Shown in pieces: positions 10,545 through 19,665 of a DNA stretch of 64,000 nucleotides; positions within the stretch are counted from its first letter, which is position 1, and the number at the start of each line of letters is the position of its first letter. Both the position numbers and the translations under genes were made by a program. This DNA comes from Glycomyces paridis. GTDB taxonomy: Bacteria > Actinomycetota > Actinomycetes > Mycobacteriales > Micromonosporaceae. The DNA lies in contig NZ_STGX01000001.1 of assembly GCF_004912155.1 (NCBI RefSeq), positions 63,757 through 127,756 of the forward strand. The letters are read 5' to 3'. Under the pieces are notes generated by a model. It saw only the letters and a list, made by a program, of their open reading frames with translations, made no database searches and had not been told where the DNA came from.

Positions 10545-12044
10545 TCATCTGCGGAGGAGGGCGCGCAGGCGCGCGCGTTGGCGGGCGTCGAGGAGGCGCC
10601 GGACGAGTCGGCGGGCGGGGTCGGCGGGCGGGGGGTTGAAGACGGTGGGGCCGGGTTCGGGTTCGGCGAGGCCCTGGTGTTCGGCGACGCCCCAGATGCC
10701 GGCGACGACCTGGTCGAGGTCGGTGTCGCCGGTGATGTGGCGGGCGCGGGCGAAGGCGGCGGTCCGTTCGAGGCGGGCCGGGGGGCCGTCGGGGAGGGCG
10801 GCGAGGAGGAGACCGGCGTCGACGCGTTCGATGGCGGCGAGGAGTTTGCCGATGCTCTTGGGGCCGAGGGGTATCGGTTTGGGCAGGAGGAGCCGGTAGG
10901 GGACGGCGGGGTCGTGCTCGGGGGTGTCGGTGCTGCGGCGCACGCGTGTTTCGGTGCCGTAGAGCTCTTCGATGAGGCGCGGTTGGGCGCCGTCGCCGGC
11001 GAGGATGGAGACGCGGTCGTGCGGCGGGGGGCCCTGGCCGGTGACGAGGGTGATGCGGGCGTCGCCGTCGGGGCCGCCGAGGATCGGGGCGACGCAGGCG
11101 TCCACATCGGCCACCGTTGCGTCGGTGATGTCGATCACGATGTCTATCAGGGGGACTCGCCAGGCGCGGGGCGGGGCGGTGCGGCGCATGCCGTGGAGGG
11201 GGACGCGCTGTGCGATGTGGGGGACGCGCTGTCGGCGTCCTTCGTCCTCTTTGGCCTGCATCTGGGGGATGCCGAGGTGCCAGGCGGACGATTGGGTCTC
11301 GGGGACGAAGACGGCGCCGGCCTGGGCGAGGCGGTAGGCGAACTCGGTGTCCGAGCCCAGGCGCAGGTCGGTGTCGAGGCCGCCGACGGTCTTGAAGAGG
11401 TCGCGGTGGAGGGAGCCGGTGGCGCCGATGAAGACGCGGTAGTTGCCGGGGTGGTGGGCGGTCAGGCCGTCGGTGTCGGCGATGACGTGCTCGATCCAGT
11501 GCGGGGCGGAGTCCTCGACGGCGAAGAGGGCGGCGGCCTCGCCGCACGCGACTTTCTCGTGGACCTGCTCGGGGGTCATGCGGCCCGGTTCCCACGCGAC
11601 GAAGCGCTTGTGGCCGAGGACGGCGAGGTAGTCGGCGGCGTGGTGCCAGCGCAGCTGCTGTTCGACGTGGTCGGCGTAGGCGACCATGTCGGCGTCGAGG
11701 CGCAGGACGACCTGGCCTTCGGCGTGGTCGACGCCGGTGTTGACGGCGTGGGCCGAGCCCCAGGAGTCGGGGGCGGTGGTGACGAGGCGGGTGTGTTCGG
11801 GGCGCAGTTCGGGCAGGCGCAGGGGCGGCTGCGAGTTGTCGTCGACGACGACGACTTCGAGGAGGTCGGCGGGGTAGGTCTGGGCGGCGAGGGCGGCGAG
11901 GGTGAGGTCGAGCTTGTCCTGGCCGCCGTAGGCCGGCACGACCACGCTCACCGCGAGACTGGGCTTCCAATCGACTGCATTCGACGGGCGGAGCGCCCTA
12001 TAGTCGTTGCGGATGATGCGCGGGCGTTTCGTTGAGTCGCTCAT
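10545..12044 (-). CDS. Family 2 glycosyltransferase, first copy of a tandem pair
   Basis: The 499-residue protein is built like its downstream neighbour: GT-A domain (AVSVVVPAYGGQDKL, EVVVVDDNSQPP, metal site LRLDADM), a GSDTEFAYRL plus SSAWHLGIPQM segment, then a C-terminal domain that ends in an Arg-rich tail. The WHL motif after a second acidic site resembles galactosyltransferase/GalNAc-transferase C-terminal regions, but the sugar cannot be named. ATG at 12044 leaves a 30-residue lead before the fold, matching the paralogue; the ribosome binding site is weak. It is divergent from the large glycosyltransferase at 12208. Confidence 0.82.
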   Translation of the reverse strand: MSDSTKRPRIIRNDYRALRPSNAVDWKPSLAVSVVVPAYGGQDKLDLTLAALAAQTYPADLLEVVVVDDNSQPPLRLPELRPEHTRLVTTAPDSWGSAHAVNTGVDHAEGQVVLRLDADMVAYADHVEQQLRWHHAADYLAVLGHKRFVAWEPGRMTPEQVHEKVACGEAAALFAVEDSAPHWIEHVIADTDGLTAHHPGNYRVFIGATGSLHRDLFKTVGGLDTDLRLGSDTEFAYRLAQAGAVFVPETQSSAWHLGIPQMQAKEDEGRRQRVPHIAQRVPLHGMRRTAPPRAWRVPLIDIVIDITDATVADVDACVAPILGGPDGDARITLVTGQGPPPHDRVSILAGDGAQPRLIEELYGTETRVRRSTDTPEHDPAVPYRLLLPKPIPLGPKSIGKLLAAIERVDAGLLLAALPDGPPARLERTAAFARARHITGDTDLDQVVAGIWGVAEHQGLAEPEPGPTVFNPPPADPARRLVRRLLDARQRARLRALLRR

Positions 12045-12207
12045 TTCGCGCCCACGATATCCCGGGCGCGAATGCGAGTACTGACCGGCTTCCCAGTTCA
12101 GCATCTGTTTACACAGGCAAGGGCTTTTGTTCGTGTGCAATTCAACTCCATTGCGATTGGACACGCGAAGATCTGGGCGGAATGGAACCTGGAGATGAAC
12201 TGAGCCG

Positions 12208-14724
12208 ATGATCGCAGCTGACGAGGCCGCCCGTTATCCGACCCGCCTCACCGACGACTATCTGATGCGGTCGGAGGCGAGGGAGCCCGGGTCGTTGGTC
12301 GCCACGGCGCTGCGGACGCGTTCGCCGGCGGCTCGTCACCTGCTCGCCCGCGGCGCTCACCGGGGGTTGCCGTTCGCGGATCTGGTGGCGGCCGCGCGCG
12401 CGGGCGGCGGGCCGCGGCGGGCCGCGGCGTCCGGTGTGCGTCCGGCGGCGCTGCGGGACCTGGCGCGGGTGGTGGGTCTCCAGTCGGATGCGGAGGAGGA
12501 TCGCCGGGACGCCTTGGCGTTGTACGATCTCGCGTTCGACGTCGCCGGTCCGCGGCGCGTCGGTGCTCGCGACGCCGCCGTGCACGCGCAGATCGCCTTC
12601 GCGCTCGGCGAGTGGCGGCGGGCCCGTTTCTTGCTGCGCTGCTACGGGAGGCGTATGCGGCCGTTGGAGCGGGGGGCGCTGCTGGCCGACCTCGCCCATC
12701 CCGACCCGGCGGTGTCCGGTCGCGGCGGCTCCGAGTCGGCTTGGCTCGCGCGCCTGGGCGCCTTGTGCGGGCAGCCGGGGCTGCGGTTGGACCCCGTGGG
12801 CGAGGATGCGGCGCTGCCCCGGTTCGACCGGCTGCGCGCCGCGCCGGTGCCGCGCGTGGAGGGGCCGAAGGTGTCGGTGGTCGTGACGGCGTTCCGGCCG
12901 GGCCGGGAGCTGTTGACGGCGGTGCGGTCGCTGGTGGAGGGCTCGTGGGCGAACCTGGAGGTCCTCGTCGTGGACGACGCGTCGGGGGAGGCGTTCGGGC
13001 CGGTTCTGGACGCGGCGGCGGCGCTGGACGAGCGGGTGCGGGTGATCCGCAGGCCCGTCAACGGGGGCACGTTCGCGGCGCGGAACACCGCGTTCGACGC
13101 CGCGACCGGGGATTTCGTGACCGGGCTGGACGCCGATGACTGGGCCGCGCCGGGGCGCCTGGCGCGTTCGGTCGCGCCGCTCCTGGCCGACCCGGCGCTC
13201 CAGTTGACGTACGGGGAGGCGTTCCTGTTCAACGAGGACCTGACGGTGACGCGGCCGGGGCGGGTGCTGGCGACGACGTCGACGGCGTCGATGACGCTGC
13301 GGCGCAGCGTCATCGACCGGGTCGGGTATTACGACGAGGTCCGCAAGGGCGCCGACACGGAGTTCCTGCACCGGATCGGGGCCGCGTTCGGCCCCGCGGC
13401 GGTGCGCCGCCTCGACGGGGTGCGGGACACGCTCATGCGCCAGGCGCCCGGCTCGCTCTCGCGCGAGGAGTTCGGGCCCGGCTGGAAGCACCCGTCCCGC
13501 CGCGCCTACCAGTCGGCGTACCCGCTGTGGCACAAGGCGATCGCGAAGGGGACGGCCGATCCGCGCCTGGAGCGCGATCCGGAGGAGCGCCCGTTCGCGG
13601 CCCCGCACCGCATCACGGCCGCGCGGCCCGGGCCGCGGCACTTCGACGTCGTGTTCTGCCTCGACTGGCGGCCCTTCGGCGGACCTCAGAAGTCCACGAT
13701 GGAGGAGATCCGGGCGCTGCGCGGCACCGGATTGAAGGTCGCGGTCATGCACCTGGAGTCGTGGCGGCACATGACGACCGAGGACCGGCTGATGTGCGAG
13801 CCGATCCAGCGGTGGATCAACGACGGCACCGTCGACCAGGTCCTGGTCACCGACGAGGCCACCTGCGACCTGCTCGTTCTGCGGTACCCGCCGATCCTCC
13901 AGTTCCGCGCCGGCGAGCGCGCGGGCCTGCGCCCGGCCCGGATGGTCGTCCTCGCCAACCAGGCCCCGGCCGAACGCGACGGCTCCGACATCCGATACGA
14001 CCCCGACGCGTGCCACGCCAACGCGACCGACATGTTCGGCGTCGAGCCGCTGTGGGTGCCGCAGGGGCCGCAGGTCCGCGAGGCGCTCGAACCGAAGGAG
14101 CGCACCGGGTCGGTCCTCGACGGCCTCACCGCCGGGGCCCTCGCCGACTTCGACATGCCCGGCATCCTCGACCCGGCCGCGATCGCGCCCGCCCGCACCG
14201 GGTTCCGCGCGGCCGTCCCCGTCGTCGGGCGCCACTCCCGCGACGACTGGACGAAGTGGCCCCTCGCCGCCGACCTGCCCCTGGTCTACCCCGGGGACGG
14301 GCGCTGGGACGTGCGCGTCATGGGCGGTGTCAAGAGCGTCGCCGCCGTCACCGGCCAGGCCCCGCCGCACTCGTGGACCTGCTACGGCTACAACGAGACC
14401 GACGTCGACTCGTTCCTGTTCCAGCTCGACTTCTGGATCTACTTCCCGCACCCGATGCAGTACGAGGCGTTCGGGAGGGCCGTCCTCGAAGCGCTCGCCG
14501 CAGGGTGCGTGACCGTCCTGCCCCCGCGCTTCGAGCCGACGTTCGGCGACGCCGCGCTGTACTGCGAACCGTCCGCAGTGGCCGGTATCGTGGAGGCGCA
14601 CCGCGCCGATCCGGGCCGCTTCCTCGCCCAGTCCGCGCTCGCCCGCCGGCGGGTGGCCGAGCGGTTCAGCCACGACTCCTACCGCACCCTCGTCACCGGC
14701 CTCCTGGCCCACGCCCGCGTCTGA
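12208..14724 (+). CDS. Two-domain glycosyltransferase (GT2 followed by GT4-like)
   Basis: The 838-residue protein has three parts. Residues 1-220 are helical and unassigned. Residues about 223-440 are a GT2 domain (KVSVVVTAFRPG, LVVDDASGE, metal site GLDADDW). Residues about 470-838 resemble a GT-B retaining transferase, with a late DFWIYFPHPMQYEAFGRA segment followed by EALAAGCVTVLPP, the usual GT4 donor-site layout. Such double enzymes can add two sugars in succession. The ATG at 12208 has only a distant GGAG, so the start is uncertain. A small membrane protein starts two bases after the stop and an export ATPase follows, so the gene probably belongs to a polymer assembly-export operon. Confidence 0.8.
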   Translation: MIAADEAARYPTRLTDDYLMRSEAREPGSLVATALRTRSPAARHLLARGAHRGLPFADLVAAARAGGGPRRAAASGVRPAALRDLARVVGLQSDAEEDRRDALALYDLAFDVAGPRRVGARDAAVHAQIAFALGEWRRARFLLRCYGRRMRPLERGALLADLAHPDPAVSGRGGSESAWLARLGALCGQPGLRLDPVGEDAALPRFDRLRAAPVPRVEGPKVSVVVTAFRPGRELLTAVRSLVEGSWANLEVLVVDDASGEAFGPVLDAAAALDERVRVIRRPVNGGTFAARNTAFDAATGDFVTGLDADDWAAPGRLARSVAPLLADPALQLTYGEAFLFNEDLTVTRPGRVLATTSTASMTLRRSVIDRVGYYDEVRKGADTEFLHRIGAAFGPAAVRRLDGVRDTLMRQAPGSLSREEFGPGWKHPSRRAYQSAYPLWHKAIAKGTADPRLERDPEERPFAAPHRITAARPGPRHFDVVFCLDWRPFGGPQKSTMEEIRALRGTGLKVAVMHLESWRHMTTEDRLMCEPIQRWINDGTVDQVLVTDEATCDLLVLRYPPILQFRAGERAGLRPARMVVLANQAPAERDGSDIRYDPDACHANATDMFGVEPLWVPQGPQVREALEPKERTGSVLDGLTAGALADFDMPGILDPAAIAPARTGFRAAVPVVGRHSRDDWTKWPLAADLPLVYPGDGRWDVRVMGGVKSVAAVTGQAPPHSWTCYGYNETDVDSFLFQLDFWIYFPHPMQYEAFGRAVLEALAAGCVTVLPPRFEPTFGDAALYCEPSAVAGIVEAHRADPGRFLAQSALARRRVAERFSHDSYRTLVTGLLAHARV

Positions 14725-14726
14725 AA

Positions 14727-15062
14727 GTGCCTGCCTTGATACCGAAGCTCAGAGCCCTCCACCGCCGCCTCGGCCGGCCCTCGGCCGCCCGCCTGGCCGC
14801 CGTCGCCGGACCGGTGCTCGCGGCCTCGCTCGCGGCCCTCGCCTTCTGGGGCGACCTCCGGCTCCTGTGGGCCGCCTCATCCCTGATGAGCCTGCTCACG
14901 CTCGGCGCGGTCGCCCTCGGCTGGAGCGAGGCCCGCCGGGCCCGCGTCGAGGCCCGCGAGTCGGCCGAGCGCACCGAGTTCACCTACCGCAAGATCCTGG
15001 CCGCCTTCGAGGCCGAACGCCTCGCCGGCGAGCGCCGCCGCGCCGCCGCGGGCGAGCGCTGA
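14727..15062 (+). CDS. Small two-TM membrane protein of the export operon
   Basis: The 111-residue protein has two hydrophobic segments (about residues 24-43 and 47-67) and then an amphipathic, charged C-terminal helix (SEARRARVEARESAERTEF onward) that could form a coiled coil in the cytoplasm. GTG at 14727 is two bases after the preceding stop, so translation is probably coupled. No family is recognised. The position between a large glycosyltransferase and a polysaccharide-export ATPase suggests a scaffold or accessory part of that machinery; this is inference. Confidence 0.6.
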   Translation: MPALIPKLRALHRRLGRPSAARLAAVAGPVLAASLAALAFWGDLRLLWAASSLMSLLTLGAVALGWSEARRARVEARESAERTEFTYRKILAAFEAERLAGERRRAAAGER

Positions 15063-15187
15063 ACCCGCCCCCGCCGGGGAGAGGCCCCTCACGGATCGGC
15101 CCGCACCGGGCCCGGCCGACCGGGCGGTAGTATTGGCCCGCCATTGCAAGCCGCACAGCAACCACCTGTTCCGGGAGGGCCGCCCCC

Positions 15188-16033
15188 ATGGAAGAGCCGA
15201 TCATTCAGGCTCGCGACCTCGGGATCTGCTTCGCGAAAGGCAAGCAGAAGAAAGCCCGCGTCAAAGACCTCTTCGTGCGCCGCGCCGCCAACCAGAAGGG
15301 CGCCGCGCAGCAGGACTTCTGGCCGCTGCGGCACGTCAACTTCGACATCTTCCCCGGCGACGCCGTCGGCATCATCGGCCGCAACGGCACCGGCAAGTCC
15401 ACGCTGCTGCGCCTCATCACCGGCGTCCTCATCCCCGACGAGGGCTACGTGCGCCGCGAGGGCCGCGTCGCCCCGCTCATCGCCCTGTCGGCCGGGTTCT
15501 CCGGCGACCTCACCGGCCGCGAGAACGTCAACCTCGTCGGCGCGCTCCACGGCATGAGCACCAAGGAGATCAAGTCGAAGTTCGACGAGATCGTCGACTT
15601 CTCCGAGCTCGAGGACTTCATCGACACGCCCCTGAAGCACTACTCCTCGGGCATGAAGGTCCGCCTGGGCTTCGGCGTCATCACGCAGCTGCCGCACCCG
15701 ATCCTCCTGGTCGACGAGGCGCTCGCCGTCGGCGACGCCGCGTTCAAGCGCAAGTGCCAGGCCGTCATCGCGGGCCTCCTCGAAGAGGGCCGCACCCTCG
15801 TGTTCGTCTCCCACTCCGAAGGCGACCTGAAGAAGTACTGCAAGCGCGGGATCTTCCTCGACGCCGGCACCCTGGAGACCGACGGCACCGTCGAGGAGGC
15901 GCTCGACGCCTACAAGGCCGCCGAGAAGCGCGACGCGAAGGCGAAGGCCGCGAAGAAGGCCGCCGCCAAGAAGGCCGCCGAGGCCACCGCCGCACCCGTC
16001 CTCGTCCCCGGCCCCGTCGAGGCCGCCACGTGA
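15188..16033 (+). CDS. Polysaccharide/teichoic acid export ABC ATPase (Wzt/TagH-like)
   Basis: The 281-residue ATPase has Walker A GRNGTGKST (near residue 65), the family-specific SGDLTGRENV segment, signature YSSGMKVRLGF and Walker B ILLVDEALAVGD. This pattern is diagnostic of ATPases that export undecaprenyl-linked polysaccharide or wall teichoic acid through a TagG/Wzm permease. The C-terminus is an Ala/Lys-rich tail (repeated KKAAAKKAAE) instead of the carbohydrate-binding domain found in long Wzt proteins. No partner ABC-2 permease is adjacent; the only one in the window belongs to the drug-type exporter at 5380. ATG at 15188 follows GGGAGGG. Confidence 0.88.
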   Translation: MEEPIIQARDLGICFAKGKQKKARVKDLFVRRAANQKGAAQQDFWPLRHVNFDIFPGDAVGIIGRNGTGKSTLLRLITGVLIPDEGYVRREGRVAPLIALSAGFSGDLTGRENVNLVGALHGMSTKEIKSKFDEIVDFSELEDFIDTPLKHYSSGMKVRLGFGVITQLPHPILLVDEALAVGDAAFKRKCQAVIAGLLEEGRTLVFVSHSEGDLKKYCKRGIFLDAGTLETDGTVEEALDAYKAAEKRDAKAKAAKKAAAKKAAEATAAPVLVPGPVEAAT

Positions 16034-18045
16034 GTCGAGCCGTCATCCTGCCGGCTCCGGGCGGCTACGCCGAGATCGAGGAGGACCGCACGGTCCTCGA
16101 CCGCCTCATCGCGCAGATCCGCGAGGCCGGCTGCGACGACGTGACCGTCCTGGTCAGGCCCGGCACCGACCGGCCCGTCAAGGCCGCCCAGATCGAGTCG
16201 GCCGACGCCGACGCCGACCTGGCCCACCTGGGCGAACTCGCCTTCTCCGGCGACGGCGCCCTCTACGCCGCGTGCGCCGACCTCGTCGCCTCCCAGACCA
16301 CGGTCGCCGCCGTCCTCTCCGACTCCTCGCGCCGCTCGGGCGTCCTCGTGGGCGCCGACGACCCGACCGCCGCGCCCGTCGCCGTCGAACGCGGCCTCGT
16401 CACCGGGCCCGGGCCCGGCCCGACCCGCCTCGGCGGGCTCGCGAAGGTCTCCGCCGCCCACCTCGCCCGGCTCGAACGCCACTGGCCGCGCCGCTCGGGC
16501 GGCGACGCGTTCGAAGCGCTCCTGGCCGCCCTCCACGCCCGCGCGATCCCCGTCAACGCCTACGCCACCAGCGGCCTCGAACACCGCCGTGTCGGCGGCG
16601 GCGAGGAGGCCCGCGAGGTCGCCGCCGCGTTCGCAGCGGTCGACATGGACGCCTGGCGCCTGCGCAGCGCCGTCAAGCACGACGACGACCTCTTCGCGAC
16701 CTACGCCGTCTCCAGCTGGTCGCCGCGCCTGGTCGTCCTCGCCGCGCGCCTCGGCTGGACCCCCACCCCCATCACCTGGGTCTCGATCGGCCTCGCCGTG
16801 GCCGCCGCCGCGATCTTCGCCACCGGATGGGGCGAGCCGCTCCTCGGCGGCGGGGGCGCCGCCTCCCTGTGGTTCGCCGCCGCCGCGGCCCTCATGTACT
16901 TCAGTTTCGTCTTCGACTGCGTCGACGGCCAGCTGGCCCGCTACACCCAGAACTTCTCCTCCTTCGGCGGCTGGCTCGACATGATGGCCGACCGCTCCAA
17001 GGAGTTCCTCATCTACGCCGGGCTCGCCGCCGGGGCCGTCGCCGCCGGGGCCTCCGCGCCCGCCGCGTGGGGCCTCGCCATCGGCGCCATGGTCACCCAG
17101 ACCGTCCGGCACACCGCCGACACCTGGTACGCCGTCCTGCTCGACACCGCCGTGGTCCGCAAGGCCCGCGAACGCGAGTCCGCGCCGCCCGCCGGGCGCG
17201 CCGCGCACCTCGGGCAGCGCCTCGGCTCGGCCTCCGAGCAGGTCATGGGCGCCCACCGGACGCCGCTGTACTGGGCCAAGCGCACCGTCGTCGCCCCCGT
17301 CGGCGAACGCTGGCTGCTCCTGGCCGTCGCCGCGTTCGCGTTCGGCCCGGCCGTCGCGCTCGCCGCGCTCCTCGCCTGGCAGCTCCTCGCCCTCGCCTAC
17401 ACGACCCTCGGCCGGACCCTCCGGTCGATGGCCGCCCGCACCGCCGCCATGCGCCGCCCCGACCGGTCGGCGCACCGCGACGACGGCCCGCTGGCGCGCC
17501 TGGTGCCGCGCAGCCCCGTCGGCGGCGACATGACGCCGCTCGCGGCGACCGCCGCCGCCGTCCTCGCCGCCGGCGCCGCCGTGGCCGCCGCCGCACTCGA
17601 CACGCCCGCGTGGGTGCCGTTCGGGCTCGCCGGGCTCGCTCTCGTGCTCGCCGTCTCGGTCGCCCGCACCGACCACGAGGGACTCCTCGACTGGTTCATC
17701 CCCGCGGGCCTGCGCGCCGTCGAACTCGGCGTCATCGCCGCGGTCGGCATCACCGCGGGCGTCGCCTGGCCGGTCCTGTTCGCGCTCCTGGCCGTCATCG
17801 CCCTCTACTTCTACGACCTCGCCGCCGGACTCGACAAGGCCGCCTCGCCGGTGGCCCGCCGGGACCTGGGACTCGGCTGGCCCGCAAGGAGCCTCATCGC
17901 GATCGCGGCCGCCGCGACCGCCGCGTTCACCGACCCGGCCGTGGCCACAGTGGTCTTCGGGCTGCTCGCCGTGTACGTCGCCGCGGTCTTCGTCGGCGCG
18001 GTCGTGGCGGGCACCGTGCGGGCCTCGCGGACGGCCGCGGCCTGA
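16030..18045 (+). CDS. CDP-alcohol phosphatidyltransferase with N-terminal nucleotidyltransferase-like domain and extra C-terminal membrane domain
   Basis: The 671-residue protein overlaps the preceding ATPase by a GTGA junction. Residues 1-205 resemble a degenerate sugar-nucleotidyltransferase fold, without a clear GG-x-G-x-R pyrophosphorylase loop. Residues about 225-460 hold a CDP-alcohol phosphotransferase domain with all catalytic residues of D-G-x2-A-R-x8-G-x3-D-x3-D between 299 and 321 (starting DGQLAR). A third hydrophobic region spans 490-671. Similar fusions occur in Streptomyces near polysaccharide export genes. It should transfer a phospho-alcohol from a CDP-donor to a membrane acceptor, perhaps starting or decorating the polymer exported by the neighbouring ATPase. 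Donor and acceptor are unknown. Confidence 0.82.
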   Translation: MSRAVILPAPGGYAEIEEDRTVLDRLIAQIREAGCDDVTVLVRPGTDRPVKAAQIESADADADLAHLGELAFSGDGALYAACADLVASQTTVAAVLSDSSRRSGVLVGADDPTAAPVAVERGLVTGPGPGPTRLGGLAKVSAAHLARLERHWPRRSGGDAFEALLAALHARAIPVNAYATSGLEHRRVGGGEEAREVAAAFAAVDMDAWRLRSAVKHDDDLFATYAVSSWSPRLVVLAARLGWTPTPITWVSIGLAVAAAAIFATGWGEPLLGGGGAASLWFAAAAALMYFSFVFDCVDGQLARYTQNFSSFGGWLDMMADRSKEFLIYAGLAAGAVAAGASAPAAWGLAIGAMVTQTVRHTADTWYAVLLDTAVVRKARERESAPPAGRAAHLGQRLGSASEQVMGAHRTPLYWAKRTVVAPVGERWLLLAVAAFAFGPAVALAALLAWQLLALAYTTLGRTLRSMAARTAAMRRPDRSAHRDDGPLARLVPRSPVGGDMTPLAATAAAVLAAGAAVAAAALDTPAWVPFGLAGLALVLAVSVARTDHEGLLDWFIPAGLRAVELGVIAAVGITAGVAWPVLFALLAVIALYFYDLAAGLDKAASPVARRDLGLGWPARSLIAIAAAATAAFTDPAVATVVFGLLAVYVAAVFVGAVVAGTVRASRTAAA

Positions 18046-18152
18046 ACGCCGACCCGGTTCGCCACGGAGTGCCAAGACCGTCAAGCGAACTCGTTCGGGT
18101 CACTGTGCCCGACGGGCGCACACCGCTGGCGTCCCGCGACTAAGGTGTACCT

Positions 18153-18587
18153 GTGCGCAGGTTTCGGTTCACGCGACTCGTGCTCGCCGCGGCCGTGATC
18201 GGGGCGGTGGGCGTCTTCTCGCTGTCCCTGAACACCGACGGCGGCGGACGCGACTCGAATGCGAACGCCATTTCCCAAGTGGACTGGTCGAACGCCGACC
18301 AGACCTACCCGCTGCCGCCCGGCACCCCGACCCCGAGCCCCAGCTACGACGGCGACGGCACCTCCGACATCGACGGCACCGAGGGCACCGGCGACGGCGG
18401 CGGGAACGGCCCGACCGGCGAGGCCGCCTCGCCCGGCTCCGGCCCGACCGGCGGCGACGACGAAGACGACGCCGGCGGGTTCCTCAACCTCGCGTTCCCC
18501 GCGCAGGCGGGCATGAGCGTCGGCCTCCTCGCCCTCGCGTTCCTCGCGCTGCTGCCGGGCCGCCGGATGCCCGCGAACCTCCGCTGA
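18153..18587 (+). CDS. Membrane-anchored secreted protein with acidic Gly/Pro-rich linker
   Basis: The 144-residue protein has a basic start and a hydrophobic signal-like segment (LVLAAAVIGAVGVFSLSL), then a linker of about 75 residues rich in Gly, Pro, Ser, Thr and Asp. A second hydrophobic segment (VGLLALAFLALLPG) and a short Arg-rich tail close it. This layout is that of a wall-spanning, C-terminally membrane-anchored surface protein; no LPxTG sortase motif is present. GTG at 18153 follows AAGGTG by six bases. No family is recognised. Confidence 0.6.
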   Translation: MRRFRFTRLVLAAAVIGAVGVFSLSLNTDGGGRDSNANAISQVDWSNADQTYPLPPGTPTPSPSYDGDGTSDIDGTEGTGDGGGNGPTGEAASPGSGPTGGDDEDDAGGFLNLAFPAQAGMSVGLLALAFLALLPGRRMPANLR

Positions 18588-18707
18588 CACGAAGAGCCGC
18601 AGGCGATCGGAGCCGACGGCACAGCCGCAAGGCCATGCGGCGGCGACACCGCGCGGCCGCAGCGCCGTGCAGCCACGGCACCGCGCAGCCGTCGAATCGC
18701 GCTGCGG

Positions 18708-19613
18708 TCAGAGCGCGGTGTACGCGTAGCCGCGCCGGTCGAACTCGTCGAGGATCTTCTCCAGGGCCCCGCACATGTCCTTCTGGTTCGAGGCGCCGTC
18801 GTGCAGGAGCACGATGGCGCCCGGCCCGGTGTGGTCGAGCACCCGGTCCTCGATCTGCGACTCGGTCGTCGCGTTGTCCCAGTCGGAGGGGTCGACCGCC
18901 CAGTGCAGCGACTCCATGCCCATGTCGGCGGCGACGGCGATCGCCCGGTCGGTCCACTGCCCGCCCGGGTGGCGGAAGTAGGCGATCGCGGCGCCGGGCG
19001 CGGCCTTCGTGATCGCGTCGTTGGTCCGCTGGAGGTTCGCGCGGATCTCGTCCTCGCTCTGCTTCCCCAGGTCGAACTCGTGGAACCACGAGTGGTTGCA
19101 CAGCGTGTGGCCCTCGCGGACGATGTCGGCGATGATCTCGGGGTAGGCCTCGGCGTAGGCGCCGATGACGCAGAACGTGGCCTTGATGCCGCGTTCGCGC
19201 AGCATCGACAGGACCGTCGGCGTCCACTCCGGCGACGGCCCGTCGTCGAAGGTGAGCGCCACGGCCTCCGAATCGGTGTGGTTGCGGGTGCCCAGCGGCC
19301 CGTCGTAGGCGTTCGAGGCCGGCTCGGCCGACGGCGCCGGGACGGGAGCGGACGAGGGCGCCTGCGAGGTCGCGGGCGCCTCGGTCGACGGCTCGGCGCC
19401 CGTCTCGGCAGGGGACTCGTCGGCGGCGCTGGCGCCGTCCCCGGTGTCCCCGGACTCCCCGGCGCCCTCGGTCTCGGGCGCGGGGGCCGCCGAGGCAGTA
19501 GGCTCGGTCGCGGCCAGGGTCCCCTCGGGCGGCTCCCCGCCCTCGGGCCAGATCCAGGCGAGCACCAGCAGTGTGGCGACTGCGACCGCAATGCCTAGTT
19601 TGTGGTGCCTCAT
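18708..19613 (-). CDS. Polysaccharide deacetylase (NodB/CE4 family), membrane-anchored
   Basis: The 301-residue protein has an N-terminal TM segment (IAVAVATLLVLAWIW), a Pro/Ala/Thr/Glu-rich linker to about residue 105, and a NodB domain. Catalytic motifs are intact: TFDDG (121-125) with the base and metal Asp, the HSWFH metal-binding His pair, FRHPGGQ, and a late LLHDG. It should remove N-acetyl groups from peptidoglycan or an envelope glycan outside the cell. ATG at 19613 precedes the TM segment. It is divergent from ubiX, with only 52 bases between. Substrate is inferred from the class alone. Confidence 0.9.
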   Translation of the reverse strand: MRHHKLGIAVAVATLLVLAWIWPEGGEPPEGTLAATEPTASAAPAPETEGAGESGDTGDGASAADESPAETGAEPSTEAPATSQAPSSAPVPAPSAEPASNAYDGPLGTRNHTDSEAVALTFDDGPSPEWTPTVLSMLRERGIKATFCVIGAYAEAYPEIIADIVREGHTLCNHSWFHEFDLGKQSEDEIRANLQRTNDAITKAAPGAAIAYFRHPGGQWTDRAIAVAADMGMESLHWAVDPSDWDNATTESQIEDRVLDHTGPGAIVLLHDGASNQKDMCGALEKILDEFDRRGYAYTAL

Positions 19614-19665
19614 CACGTGATTGTAGGTGTCCTGTGCCACTGCACAGGGGATTCGAGGAGGAGCG

